NCBI GenBank assembly: GCA_030150405.1
Contig: JASLFU010000019.1
Location: forward strand, 1 to 58,091
DNA from: Ignatzschineria sp.
GTDB taxonomy: Bacteria; Pseudomonadota; Gammaproteobacteria; Cardiobacteriales; Wohlfahrtiimonadaceae
Length of the DNA stretch: 58,091 bases
Direction of reading: 5' to 3'
Shown here: in pieces, positions 42,262 through 49,865 of the stretch
Layout of the letters: each line of letters begins with the position of its first letter
Numbering within the stretch: position 1 is the first letter of the stretch
The notes under the pieces: model-generated
What the model was told of the DNA's origin: nothing
The model's input: the letters and a program-made list of their open reading frames with translations, nothing else
Database searches by the model: none
Program-made: the position numbers and the translations under genes

Positions 42262-42410
42262 ATATTTAAAATTAAACCGATCAATGAAATTAAGCTGTTT
42301 TGCCCTTATGAAAATCTATAGATAGTTCATCGGTATTTAATAGAGGCAAAATATTACGCGTAAAAAGAGCTCTTTTAAGGGCCAGATGCGCACCAGTTGA
42401 GGAGGGGGAT

Positions 42411-43373
42411 ATGACGAATCGAGAACGATTTCGTAAGTTAACGGCAGGATTGAAGATTCCGGTAATGGCGGCGCCGATGTTTTTAGTATCGGGGCCTGAG
42501 TTACTCTTAAGCGCATGCCGTGCAGGGGTGATAGGTGCAATGCCTGCTGCTAATGCACGGAGCGTTGAGATCTTAGATCGTTGGCTTGCAGAGATCTCCG
42601 AGACGTTAAATCGAGAATCCGTAACAATACCCTGGATTCTCAACACCATTGTCCACCGTACTTATGATCGTTTCGAGGGGGAGCTAGAGCTCGTTAAGAA
42701 GTATCAGCCTCCCATCGTGACCACCGCGTTAGGAAGCCCTAAACGGGTGATCCCTACGGTGCATGAGTACGGTGGCATGGTTTTTGCCAGCGTTCCGACA
42801 CCCACCTTTGCGAAAAAGGCGATAGAAGCGGGTGTTGATGGGCTTATTCTGCTCACCAAAGGGGCAGGAGGGCATACCGGTTACTACCATCCATTTCCAT
42901 TAATTGCTGAAATTCGTGAATTTTGGGAGGGACCTTTAATTTTAGCCGGGGCGATCTCTCGAGGGGAGGATATTCACGCCGCAGAGATTTTAGGTGTAGA
43001 CCTTGTTTCGATCGGTACCCAATTTGTTGTAGCTAAAGAGAGCATGGCCAGTGATGCGTATCGGGAGATGCTGATTGAGAGCTGCTTAGAAGATATCGTC
43101 GAGACTGATCGGGTAAGTGGCGTATTAGCCAATTGGATGCGCGCCTCTTTAGAAGCCGCGGGTTTAGAGACTCAGGCTGAAAAGGGGCTTAAAAAAGAGG
43201 TGGATTTCTCAGGCGATATCGCCGCAGATAAAAAAGCGTGGCGAGATATCTGGTCTGCAGGGGAGGGAGTGGGGCTAATTAAGCAAAAAGAGAGTACCGC
43301 AGAGATTGTTGCACGTCTCTCGCAGGCTTATGAAGCGAGTTTAGCACGGGAGAGAATGCGAGGCGCTCTATAA
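42411..43373 (+). CDS. NMO/FabK-like FMN-dependent flavoprotein
   Basis: The 320-residue protein is a TIM-barrel FMN enzyme of the nitronate monooxygenase family (PVMAAPMFLVSG at the start, TKGAGGHTGYYHPFPLI, AGAISRGEDIHAAEILGVDLVSIGTQF). The GHTG segment corresponds to the loop that holds the catalytic His in classical nitronate monooxygenases. The family also includes enoyl reductases and related flavoenzymes acting on CoA esters, so a nitroalkane role is not assured. Within this operon, near a CoA ligase, a reductase or oxidase acting on an aromatic intermediate is as likely. It has a GGAGGGGG ribosome site. Confidence 0.8.
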   Translation: MTNRERFRKLTAGLKIPVMAAPMFLVSGPELLLSACRAGVIGAMPAANARSVEILDRWLAEISETLNRESVTIPWILNTIVHRTYDRFEGELELVKKYQPPIVTTALGSPKRVIPTVHEYGGMVFASVPTPTFAKKAIEAGVDGLILLTKGAGGHTGYYHPFPLIAEIREFWEGPLILAGAISRGEDIHAAEILGVDLVSIGTQFVVAKESMASDAYREMLIESCLEDIVETDRVSGVLANWMRASLEAAGLETQAEKGLKKEVDFSGDIAADKKAWRDIWSAGEGVGLIKQKESTAEIVARLSQAYEASLARERMRGAL

Positions 43374-43426
43374 ATTTCTAAATAAATATCCAAATAAATC
43401 TCTAAAAATTAATAAAAATATTTCGA

Positions 43427-43457
43427 TAAAACATCGGAAAACGGATGCGATGTTTTA
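43427..43457 (+). terminator. Hairpin after the NMO-like gene (possible partial terminator)
   Basis: TAAAACATCG (43427-43436) pairs perfectly with CGATGTTTTA (43448-43457) around an 11-base loop; the right arm includes TTTT but the tract after it is broken (ACTTATTAT). It lies 72 bases before the hydratase gene and may weakly terminate transcription. Confidence 0.55.
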
Positions 43458-43528
43458 CTTATTATAAAAGTATCTCAAATAAGAACAGTATAAAAAGAGA
43501 GAATAAAGAATCACCAAAAGGAGAAGAG

Positions 43529-44311
43529 ATGAGTCTATCAGCCATTCAACAGGCGGCAGATCGTATTCAACAAGCGCGCGATAAGGTGGAAGCTTGTGGG
43601 CAGATCTCCGCTGAATTTGGGGTGACCTCCATTGAGGATGCCTATCAAGTTCAGGAGATCAATACCGAGCGAGCTTTAGCCGCAGGGCGCCGATTAGTTG
43701 GGCGTAAGATCGGTTTAACCTCCGAAGTTGTACAGCAACAATTGGGGGTTGATCAACCCGATTTTGGCATGTTGTTTGCCGATATGGCGATCGAAAATGG
43801 GGGCGAGATCCCTTCTGATCGTCTTATTGCGCCGAAAGTCGAAGGTGAGATCGCATTTGTGCTTAAGCGAGATCTTACAGATGAGAACTTAACACTTCTT
43901 GAGCTAATGAGCGCAATCGATTACGCGCTGCCAGCTCTTGAGGTTGTTGATTCTGCTATCGCTGACTGGAAGATCACCATTGCAGATACCATTGCAGATA
44001 ACGCTTCGAGCGCACTCTACGTGCTCGGCACAACGCCTTTAAAACTTGAGGATTTAGATCTGACCCTCGAAGGCATGGTGCTGACTAAAAATGGGCAGCA
44101 AGCCTCCATAGGTGTGGGAGCGGCTTGTTTAGGAAACCCCTTAAATGCCTGTTTATGGTTAGCAAAAACCATGGTGAAGCATGGCCGCCCTCTTATGGCA
44201 GGTGATCTTCTCCTCTCGGGAGCATTGGGCCCGATGGTGGTCGTGGAGAAGGGCGACCAGATTGAGATGGAATTGACCAAACTTGGGCGCGTAAGCTGTA
44301 AGTTTGTATAG
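43529..44311 (+). CDS. 2-hydroxypenta-2,4-dienoate (2-keto-4-pentenoate) hydratase, MhpD-like
   Basis: The 260-residue protein matches the MhpD/DmpE/BphH hydratase family, with ALAAGRRLVGRKIGLTSEVVQQ, VDQPDFGMLFADM, the metal-binding APKVEGEIAFVL segment and the conserved VVDSAIADWK. It adds water to 2-hydroxypenta-2,4-dienoate to give 4-hydroxy-2-oxovalerate. The ATG at 43529 is chosen, with AAGGAGAAG before it, over an upstream frame extension to 43445 that is low-complexity and lacks homology. It belongs to the lower pathway together with the aldolase and acetaldehyde dehydrogenase, but is separated from them by the ligase gene. Confidence 0.9.
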   Translation: MSLSAIQQAADRIQQARDKVEACGQISAEFGVTSIEDAYQVQEINTERALAAGRRLVGRKIGLTSEVVQQQLGVDQPDFGMLFADMAIENGGEIPSDRLIAPKVEGEIAFVLKRDLTDENLTLLELMSAIDYALPALEVVDSAIADWKITIADTIADNASSALYVLGTTPLKLEDLDLTLEGMVLTKNGQQASIGVGAACLGNPLNACLWLAKTMVKHGRPLMAGDLLLSGALGPMVVVEKGDQIEMELTKLGRVSCKFV

Positions 44312-44371
44312 CTTGTGCAGAGTAAATCACTGCAAGATAGTGTGTCTTACCGAAAGGTTGGATAGTGAGAT

Positions 44372-44410
44372 CTACCCTCAATATAAAAAAGATAATTGAA
44401 CCGAGGGTAG
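44372..44410 (+). other. Inverted repeat between hydratase and CoA-ligase genes
   Basis: CTACCCTC (44372-44379) and GAGGGTAG (44403-44410) are perfect 8-bp arms with a 23-base loop. No T-run follows. Confidence 0.5.
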
Positions 44411-44434
44411 TTGTATGGGTAGTAGGAGGATGAG

Positions 44435-46306
44435 ATGAAGGATTGGAACACATTTGGTGCAAATGGTAATGGTTATGAAGGCCCCCGTTTAGCGCCGCCC
44501 CGTGTAACTTGTGAGTATCGTGAAGATGGCAGTATTATCATGCGCTCACCGCAGAAGTTAAAAGCGTATACCCGCTGTACGGGGGAGTGGTTGCAACATT
44601 GGTCGGCGCAAAAACCTGATCATATCTTTTTAGCAGAGCGGGACGGCGATAATGGCTGGATAGAGCTCACCTATAGCGAAGTGCGCGAGCGCATTGGTAA
44701 AATTGCGCAATCGCTCTTAAATTTAGAGTTACCTCACCGTGCTCCGGTGGTCTTTCTCTCCGATAATAATCTCGATCAGGCATTGATTACGCTGGCGGCT
44801 TTCCATGTGGGAATACCGGTGGCAACGCTCTCTTCTGCTTATTCTCTCTTAGCTAAAGATTACACTCGGATTGAGAATATCTTTAAGATCCTTAAGCCAG
44901 GGGCTGTTTATGTCTCGGATGGTGAGGCGTATCAAAATGTTATCAATAGCGTAAAGCCTGATTGCCCCATCTTTGTGGGTAAGAATCCTGAATCTTTAGA
45001 GGGCAGAGTGATCACCACTGAGGAGCTCTTAGCCACTGATGAGACAGAAGCGGTGATGGAGGCGTATCGTAAAGTCTCTCCCGATACTCATGCCCGTTAT
45101 CTCTTAACGTCGGGGTCTACCGGGGATCCTAAATGTGTGGTTCATACCCAACGAATGCTCTGTTCAAATCAACAAGCTATTGTGCAATGTTGGGAGTTTT
45201 TAGACGATATCGATATCGTTGTACTCGATTGGTTGCCTTGGAGCCATGTATTTGCGGCGAATCATAACTTTAATATTGTCCTTCGAGCAGGTGGGAGCCT
45301 CTATCTAGATGATGGTCGAGCTACAGAGAAGGGGATTCATCGCACCATTGAAAATATTAAATATGTAAAGCCAACGCTCTACTTTAATGTTCCTCGAGGT
45401 TACGAGATGTTAGTGGGATATCTCGAGCGTGATCGAGATCTTGCTCGGGCGCTCTTTGGGCGTTTAGAGATGCTCTTCTATGCGGCGGCCAGTCTCCCTC
45501 AAAACGTTTGGAATCGTATGAGTGCAGTGGCAGCCACTGTGCGTAAAAAACCACTCTTTTTCTGTACTGAGTGGGGCTCAACAGAGACGGCTCCTGTATT
45601 AACAAACGTCCATTATCCTCTTGAAGGGCCAGGAAATATCGGCCTTCCTGTTCCGGGTATTGAGATTAAATTTGTCCCCAATGAGGACAAAATGGAGATG
45701 CGTGTTCGGGGAGAATCGATCTTTGAGAGCTATCTTGGGGATGAATCCTTAACGCAAGATGCCTTTGATGAAGAGGGCTTCTACATTATTGGTGATGCCG
45801 GTAAGCTTGCTGATCCATTGCGACCGAACAAGGGCATTGTTTTTGATGGCCGAGTGAGCGAAGAGTTTAAGCTCTCAAGCGGTACGTGGGTCTATGTTGG
45901 GGCGTTGCGTGTGGCGATTATTGATGCTTTCTCTCCATACATTCAAGATTGTGTAATTGCAGGTATGGATCGAGATTACCTCACATTAATGGCTTTCCCC
46001 ACGCAGGAGCTTTTAGATCTTATTGAAGGAGAGCCTATTGGTAACCCTGCACTCCATCCCGAGGTGCGTAGCGTGATGCTTGAGCGTCTTCGAGCATATG
46101 CAGAGGCAAATCCGAGCTCTTCCCGCAAAATTGAGCGCATGATCATTATGGAGCGTCCACCACGTCTTGAACTTGGTGAAATTACAGATAAATCCTATAT
46201 CAACCAACGTAGAGTTAAAGCGTTACGGGCGGATCGTGTAGAGATGCTCTATGCCACAAAGAATATTGAAGGGCGTGTGATCCAGTTAAGCGAAGCGTAC
46301 GAATAG
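44435..46306 (+). CDS. Feruloyl-CoA-synthase-like AMP-forming acyl-CoA ligase
   Basis: The 623-residue enzyme is an adenylate-forming ligase (ANL family). The ATP-binding P-loop is YLLTSGSTGDPKCVVHT (about 224-240), the substrate region is near WLPWSHVFAANHN, and the A5-like TEWGSTETAP and A7-like IIGDAGKLADP motifs are present. Its N-terminal LAPPRVTCEYREDGSIIMRS start and overall size match feruloyl-CoA synthases that activate aromatic or phenylpropenoid acids. This is unusual in a meta-cleavage operon. It may activate the starting aromatic acid, or the acid released by the hydrolase. Confidence 0.82.
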   Translation: MKDWNTFGANGNGYEGPRLAPPRVTCEYREDGSIIMRSPQKLKAYTRCTGEWLQHWSAQKPDHIFLAERDGDNGWIELTYSEVRERIGKIAQSLLNLELPHRAPVVFLSDNNLDQALITLAAFHVGIPVATLSSAYSLLAKDYTRIENIFKILKPGAVYVSDGEAYQNVINSVKPDCPIFVGKNPESLEGRVITTEELLATDETEAVMEAYRKVSPDTHARYLLTSGSTGDPKCVVHTQRMLCSNQQAIVQCWEFLDDIDIVVLDWLPWSHVFAANHNFNIVLRAGGSLYLDDGRATEKGIHRTIENIKYVKPTLYFNVPRGYEMLVGYLERDRDLARALFGRLEMLFYAAASLPQNVWNRMSAVAATVRKKPLFFCTEWGSTETAPVLTNVHYPLEGPGNIGLPVPGIEIKFVPNEDKMEMRVRGESIFESYLGDESLTQDAFDEEGFYIIGDAGKLADPLRPNKGIVFDGRVSEEFKLSSGTWVYVGALRVAIIDAFSPYIQDCVIAGMDRDYLTLMAFPTQELLDLIEGEPIGNPALHPEVRSVMLERLRAYAEANPSSSRKIERMIIMERPPRLELGEITDKSYINQRRVKALRADRVEMLYATKNIEGRVIQLSEAYE

Positions 46307-46313
46307 CACTTTC

Positions 46314-46350
46314 AAGGGAGCTTTGTTACAAAGCGAGCAAAGCCCTTTTT
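46314..46350 (+). terminator. Possible attenuator between ligase and acetaldehyde dehydrogenase genes
   Basis: AAGGG-AG-CTTTG pairs with CAAAG-CCCTT, the AG being bulged, across a 12-base loop and is followed by TTTTT. It lies inside the operon, 78 bases before the next start, so it may only reduce downstream expression. Confidence 0.6.
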
Positions 46351-46428
46351 ATGAAGGTTATTTTTAGCGTAGAGAAATTAATACTTTAGAAGGGCGAGGG
46401 CTCTTCTAACCTAAGAGAGAGAAAAGAG

Positions 46429-47373
46429 ATGAGCAAAAGAGTAAAAGTCGCCATCATCGGCTCAGGAAATATTGGTACAGACCTGATGCTAAAGATTATG
46501 CGCGTAGGCAAACATTTGGAGATGGCGGGATTTGTAGGTATTGATCCCGCTTCCGATGGTTTAGCCCGAGCAGAGAAACTAGGTGTCCCGATTACGGCCG
46601 AAGGTGTGGAGGGCTTAATTAAAATGCCCCATTTTAAAGAGATCGGTATCGTATTTGATGCCACTTCGGCAGGGGCGCATAAGCATAATTATAAGGTGCT
46701 TAAAGAGGCAAATCCTGAGATTAAGTTGGTGGATCTTACGCCTGCTGCGATCGGCCCTTATTGCGTTCCGGTGGTCAATCTTGAGGAGCATTTAGATAAA
46801 GATAATCTCAACATGGTGACCTGTGGCGGGCAAGCGACGATTCCGATGGTACATGCCGTTTCTAAAGTGGCGAAAGTCCATTATGCGGAGATTGTGGCTT
46901 CAATTAGTAGTAAGTCTGCAGGGCCAGGAACGCGCGCCAATATTGATGAGTTTACCGAAACCACTTCAGAAGCGATTGAGACGATCGGGGGCGCTACTAA
47001 GGGGAAGGCGATTATTGTTTTAAATCCGGCAGAGCCTCCCTTAATGATGCGCGATACAGTCTATGTGTTTTCTGATCTTGCAGATCAAGGGGCGATTGAA
47101 AAATCGATTGAAGAGGTGGTGGCGGGGGTTAAGGAGTATGTGCCCGGTTATAAGCTAAAGCAGGCGGTGCAATTTGAGGTTATCCCAGAGGATAAGCCGC
47201 TCAATCTTCCCACTGTTGGCAAGATGTCGGGATTAAAAACCACAATCTTTTTAGAGGTGGAGGGGGCGGGGGATTATCTGCCTGAATATGCGGGGAATCT
47301 CGATATTATGACCTCAGCCGCCTTAGGGGCAGCAGAAAAGATGGCTGAATCGATTCTTAAGAGTGCAAAGTAA
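46429..47373 (+). CDS. mhpF: Acetaldehyde dehydrogenase (acylating), MhpF/BphJ-like
   Basis: The 314-residue enzyme oxidises acetaldehyde to acetyl-CoA with NAD+ and CoA. The NAD motif VAIIGSGNIGTDLMLKI is at residues 7-23 and the catalytic Cys132 lies in MVTCGGQATIPM, at the position seen in MhpF. It forms a channelling complex with the aldolase encoded 12 bases downstream. Together they end the lower meta pathway. The symbol is by family; BphJ and DmpF are equivalent names. Confidence 0.95.
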   Translation: MSKRVKVAIIGSGNIGTDLMLKIMRVGKHLEMAGFVGIDPASDGLARAEKLGVPITAEGVEGLIKMPHFKEIGIVFDATSAGAHKHNYKVLKEANPEIKLVDLTPAAIGPYCVPVVNLEEHLDKDNLNMVTCGGQATIPMVHAVSKVAKVHYAEIVASISSKSAGPGTRANIDEFTETTSEAIETIGGATKGKAIIVLNPAEPPLMMRDTVYVFSDLADQGAIEKSIEEVVAGVKEYVPGYKLKQAVQFEVIPEDKPLNLPTVGKMSGLKTTIFLEVEGAGDYLPEYAGNLDIMTSAALGAAEKMAESILKSAK

Positions 47374-47385
47374 GGAGCAACATAA

Positions 47386-48426
47386 ATGAGTAACAGAACG
47401 AGCAATTTTGACCCAACGAAAAAACTCTATATCTCAGATGTAACGCTCCGTGATGGTAGCCATGCGGTGGGGCATCAATATTCCATTGAGCAGGTGCAGC
47501 AAATTGCAAAAGCGCTAGATGAAGCAAAGGTGGACAGTATTGAGGTCGCCCATGGTGATGGTTTGCAGGGCTCAAGCTTTAACTACGGTTTTGGTGCACA
47601 TACAGATCTTGAGTGGATCGAAGCGGTGGCTGATGTCTTAACCCATTCTAAAATTGCAACGCTTCTCCTTCCGGGAATTGGGACGAGTAAAGATCTTAAA
47701 GAGGCGTATGATGCAGGAGCTCGAGTGGTGCGTGTGGCTACCCATAGCACAGAGGCGGATGTCTCCCGGCAACATTTAGAATATGCTCGGGAGCTTGGGA
47801 TGGATGCCGTGGGCTTTTTGATGATGAGCCATATGAATTCGCCCGAAAAACTTGCCGAACAAGCCAAGCTGATGGAAGATTACGGCGCAACCTGTATCTA
47901 TATTACAGATTCCGCTGGAGCTATGAATATGAATGATATTCGGGATCGTTTTCGGGCCTTTAAGGCGATCTTAAAGCCGGAAACAGAGCTTGGAATTCAT
48001 GCGCATCATAATTTATCGCTGGGGGTGGCAAACTCTATTGTGGCGGTAGAAGAGGGGGCTACTCGAGTCGATGCAAGCCTTGCAGGCATGGGGGCGGGGG
48101 CAGGAAATGCGCCTTTAGAGGTCTTTATTGCGGCGATCGATAAGATGGGCTGGAATCATGGAACAGATCTCTTTAAATTAATGGATGCCGCTGACGATAT
48201 TGTTCGTCCGCTTCAAAAACGCCCTGTGCGGGTCGATAGAGAGACGCTCGCCTTAGGTTATGCTGGGGTTTATTCAAGCTTCTTACTTCACTCCGAAAGG
48301 GCTGCTGAGCGTTATGGCTTAGAAGCTGCGGAGATCCTTCTTGAGCTTGGTCGCCGTAAAATGGTGGGCGGGCAGGAGGATATGATTGTGGATGTGGCCC
48401 TCGATATGCTCAATAGCCGGAAGTAG
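47386..48426 (+). CDS. mhpE: 4-hydroxy-2-oxovalerate aldolase, MhpE/BphI-like
   Basis: The 346-residue aldolase of the HMG-CoA lyase-like DRE-TIM family splits 4-hydroxy-2-oxovalerate into pyruvate and acetaldehyde. It has the ISDVTLRDGSHAVGHQY signature with the metal-binding Asp, and the metal-binding histidines in GIHAHHNLSLGVANS. Length is typical. It passes acetaldehyde to the preceding dehydrogenase and is the last gene of the operon, followed by a strong terminator. Confidence 0.95.
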   Translation: MSNRTSNFDPTKKLYISDVTLRDGSHAVGHQYSIEQVQQIAKALDEAKVDSIEVAHGDGLQGSSFNYGFGAHTDLEWIEAVADVLTHSKIATLLLPGIGTSKDLKEAYDAGARVVRVATHSTEADVSRQHLEYARELGMDAVGFLMMSHMNSPEKLAEQAKLMEDYGATCIYITDSAGAMNMNDIRDRFRAFKAILKPETELGIHAHHNLSLGVANSIVAVEEGATRVDASLAGMGAGAGNAPLEVFIAAIDKMGWNHGTDLFKLMDAADDIVRPLQKRPVRVDRETLALGYAGVYSSFLLHSERAAERYGLEAAEILLELGRRKMVGGQEDMIVDVALDMLNSRK

Positions 48427-48504
48427 TGTGGTATACAGAGCATTTAGAACGTAATAGGGTCTCGCAATATTAGAGATTTTATTGGGAGAAAGGAAGATAA
48501 AAAG

Positions 48505-48536
48505 AAGCCTGAGAGTTTAGCGCTCTCAGGCTTTTT
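48505..48536. terminator. Bidirectional terminator at the end of the aromatic operon
   Basis: AAGCCTGAGAG (48505-48515) pairs perfectly with CTCTCAGGCTT (48523-48533). T-tracts occur on both strands, so it can also end the convergent cyd transcript. Another possible hairpin, CGGGGG with CCCCCG between about 48578 and 48620, lies closer to the cyd genes. Confidence 0.9.
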
Positions 48537-48663
48537 AAATGCTCTCAATCTATAGGGGAAAAAGAGAGCAGTTTAGACGGGGGTCCCAATAAGGAGGGAT
48601 GAGGGAACTAGGAGCCCCCGCTAACTTTTGATCCTTTGGGAGGATCATTTAATCGTTATCGTT

Positions 48664-48831
48664 TTAACTTGGGGTTGAAAGGCCCACAAAATTCATAATC
48701 ATCTTCATAAGATAGACAAAGAGGGTTAATCCTACGATGCCCCCCACCCAGAAGAGGGCTAACCAAGCAAGCCGAATGGCTAATGGGCGCTCTTTTGGGG
48801 ATTCTGTCATCTTATTGGATTGATTACTCAT
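48664..48831 (-). CDS. DUF2474-like small membrane protein of the cytochrome bd operon
   Basis: The 55-residue product has a short polar N-terminus and one membrane helix (about 22-45, in LAIRLAWLALFWVGGIVGL). It fits the DUF2474 family often encoded after cioAB or cydAB, comparable in role to CydX. The ATG at 48831 is chosen because AAAGGAGC lies just before it on the minus strand; a longer frame to 48909 lies wholly inside cydB. Its start overlaps the cydB end by 8 bases, so translation is probably coupled. Confidence 0.78.
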   Translation of the reverse strand: MSNQSNKMTESPKERPLAIRLAWLALFWVGGIVGLTLFVYLMKMIMNFVGLSTPS

Positions 48832-49855
48832 AGCTTGCTCCTTTCTTCTCTTCAGCTGCGCTGCTGAGCTTTCCTCTAAAGATGTAGTAGATAAAGATCG
48901 TATAGCCAATCACTAGAGGTAAGAAGATAAACGCCCCAATTAGGGAGAACTTAAGGCTCGACTCTGGCCCGGCTGCTTCCCAAATATCAAATTGATAAGG
49001 AATCACATAGGGCCAGAAGGTAAAGACTAAGCCTAAAAGCCCAAGCGCGGTTAACCCAAGCGCTGCAACAAAGGGCATAAAGTCCATTTTCGGAGTGCGA
49101 ATCATCTTAAAGAGATAGAGCGACGTTGCGATAAGGAGCAGAGCAATCACGATAAGAAGATAGAATTGCGGACCACTTAACCAACGTGCGGCGATCTCAT
49201 TGTTACCAGCTAGCGTCCAGATAAAGATCGCTAGGCTAACAGTTAAGAAGATCATGGTGATGTTTTGCGTTAATTGACGGACACGCAGCTGGAGCTGACC
49301 ATCTGTCTTCTTAATTAACCAGGTGCTACCTAAAAGAGCATAGAGCAGCACAAGTCCTACACCGGCAAAGAAGTTAAAGGGGGTAATCCAAGAGAAATGC
49401 CCACCTACATAGTGAGTGCCCTCTGTTTCAAACCCGCTAATGAAGTGGCCTGCGATCACCCCTTGGAAGAAAGCCGCAAAGATCGAACCATAAGTGAAGG
49501 TTAAATCCCAGATGTAACGTTTCTCAGGGGTTGCTCTAAAGCGATACTCAAAAGAGACGCCCCGCAAAATAAGCGCAAGCAACATTAAAACCGTAGGCAT
49601 ATAGACAGCGGTTAAGATAATGGAATACGCTAGAGGAAACGCCGCAAAGAGTGAAGCTCCTGCGAAGATCATCCAGGTTTCATTACCATCCCAAACAGGG
49701 CCGATTGTCCCCATTAAAGTGTCGCGATCCTTCTCGTTAGGGAGGAAGGGGTAGAGCATGCCCACCCCAAGGTCAAACCCATCGAGAATAACGTAGACCG
49801 CAACACCAAAGAGAATGAGAATCGCCCATACTAAGGTTATATCTAATCCAAACAT
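48824..49855 (-). CDS. cioB: Cytochrome bd-type (CIO) ubiquinol oxidase subunit II
   Basis: The 343-residue protein has about eight hydrophobic segments and conserved family stretches near the N-terminus (YVILDGFDLGVGMLYPFL, then GPVWDGNETWMI and the start of the periplasmic loop), as well as the C-terminal PLVIGYTIFIYYIFRGK. It is the structural partner of subunit I in a quinol oxidase that reduces O2 without proton pumping. It follows cioA by 10 bases and overlaps the DUF2474 gene. cydB is the synonymous name. No cydCD genes are next to it. Confidence 0.93.
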   Translation of the reverse strand: MFGLDITLVWAILILFGVAVYVILDGFDLGVGMLYPFLPNEKDRDTLMGTIGPVWDGNETWMIFAGASLFAAFPLAYSIILTAVYMPTVLMLLALILRGVSFEYRFRATPEKRYIWDLTFTYGSIFAAFFQGVIAGHFISGFETEGTHYVGGHFSWITPFNFFAGVGLVLLYALLGSTWLIKKTDGQLQLRVRQLTQNITMIFLTVSLAIFIWTLAGNNEIAARWLSGPQFYLLIVIALLLIATSLYLFKMIRTPKMDFMPFVAALGLTALGLLGLVFTFWPYVIPYQFDIWEAAGPESSLKFSLIGAFIFLPLVIGYTIFIYYIFRGKLSSAAEEKKGASYE

Positions 49856-49865
49856 ATTTATCCCC

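Noticed and set aside
43445..43528. N-terminal extension of the hydratase
   Set aside because: The added residues are low-complexity and a strong AAGGAGAAG site precedes the ATG at 43529.
35841..48540. The aromatic operon as an island integrated at tRNA-Glu
   Set aside because: No integrase gene and no second copy of the tRNA 3' end was found downstream within the window, and base use looks like that of the neighbours.
48832..48909. Longer form of the DUF2474 protein
   Set aside because: The extra part lies wholly within cioB and no ribosome site supports it.
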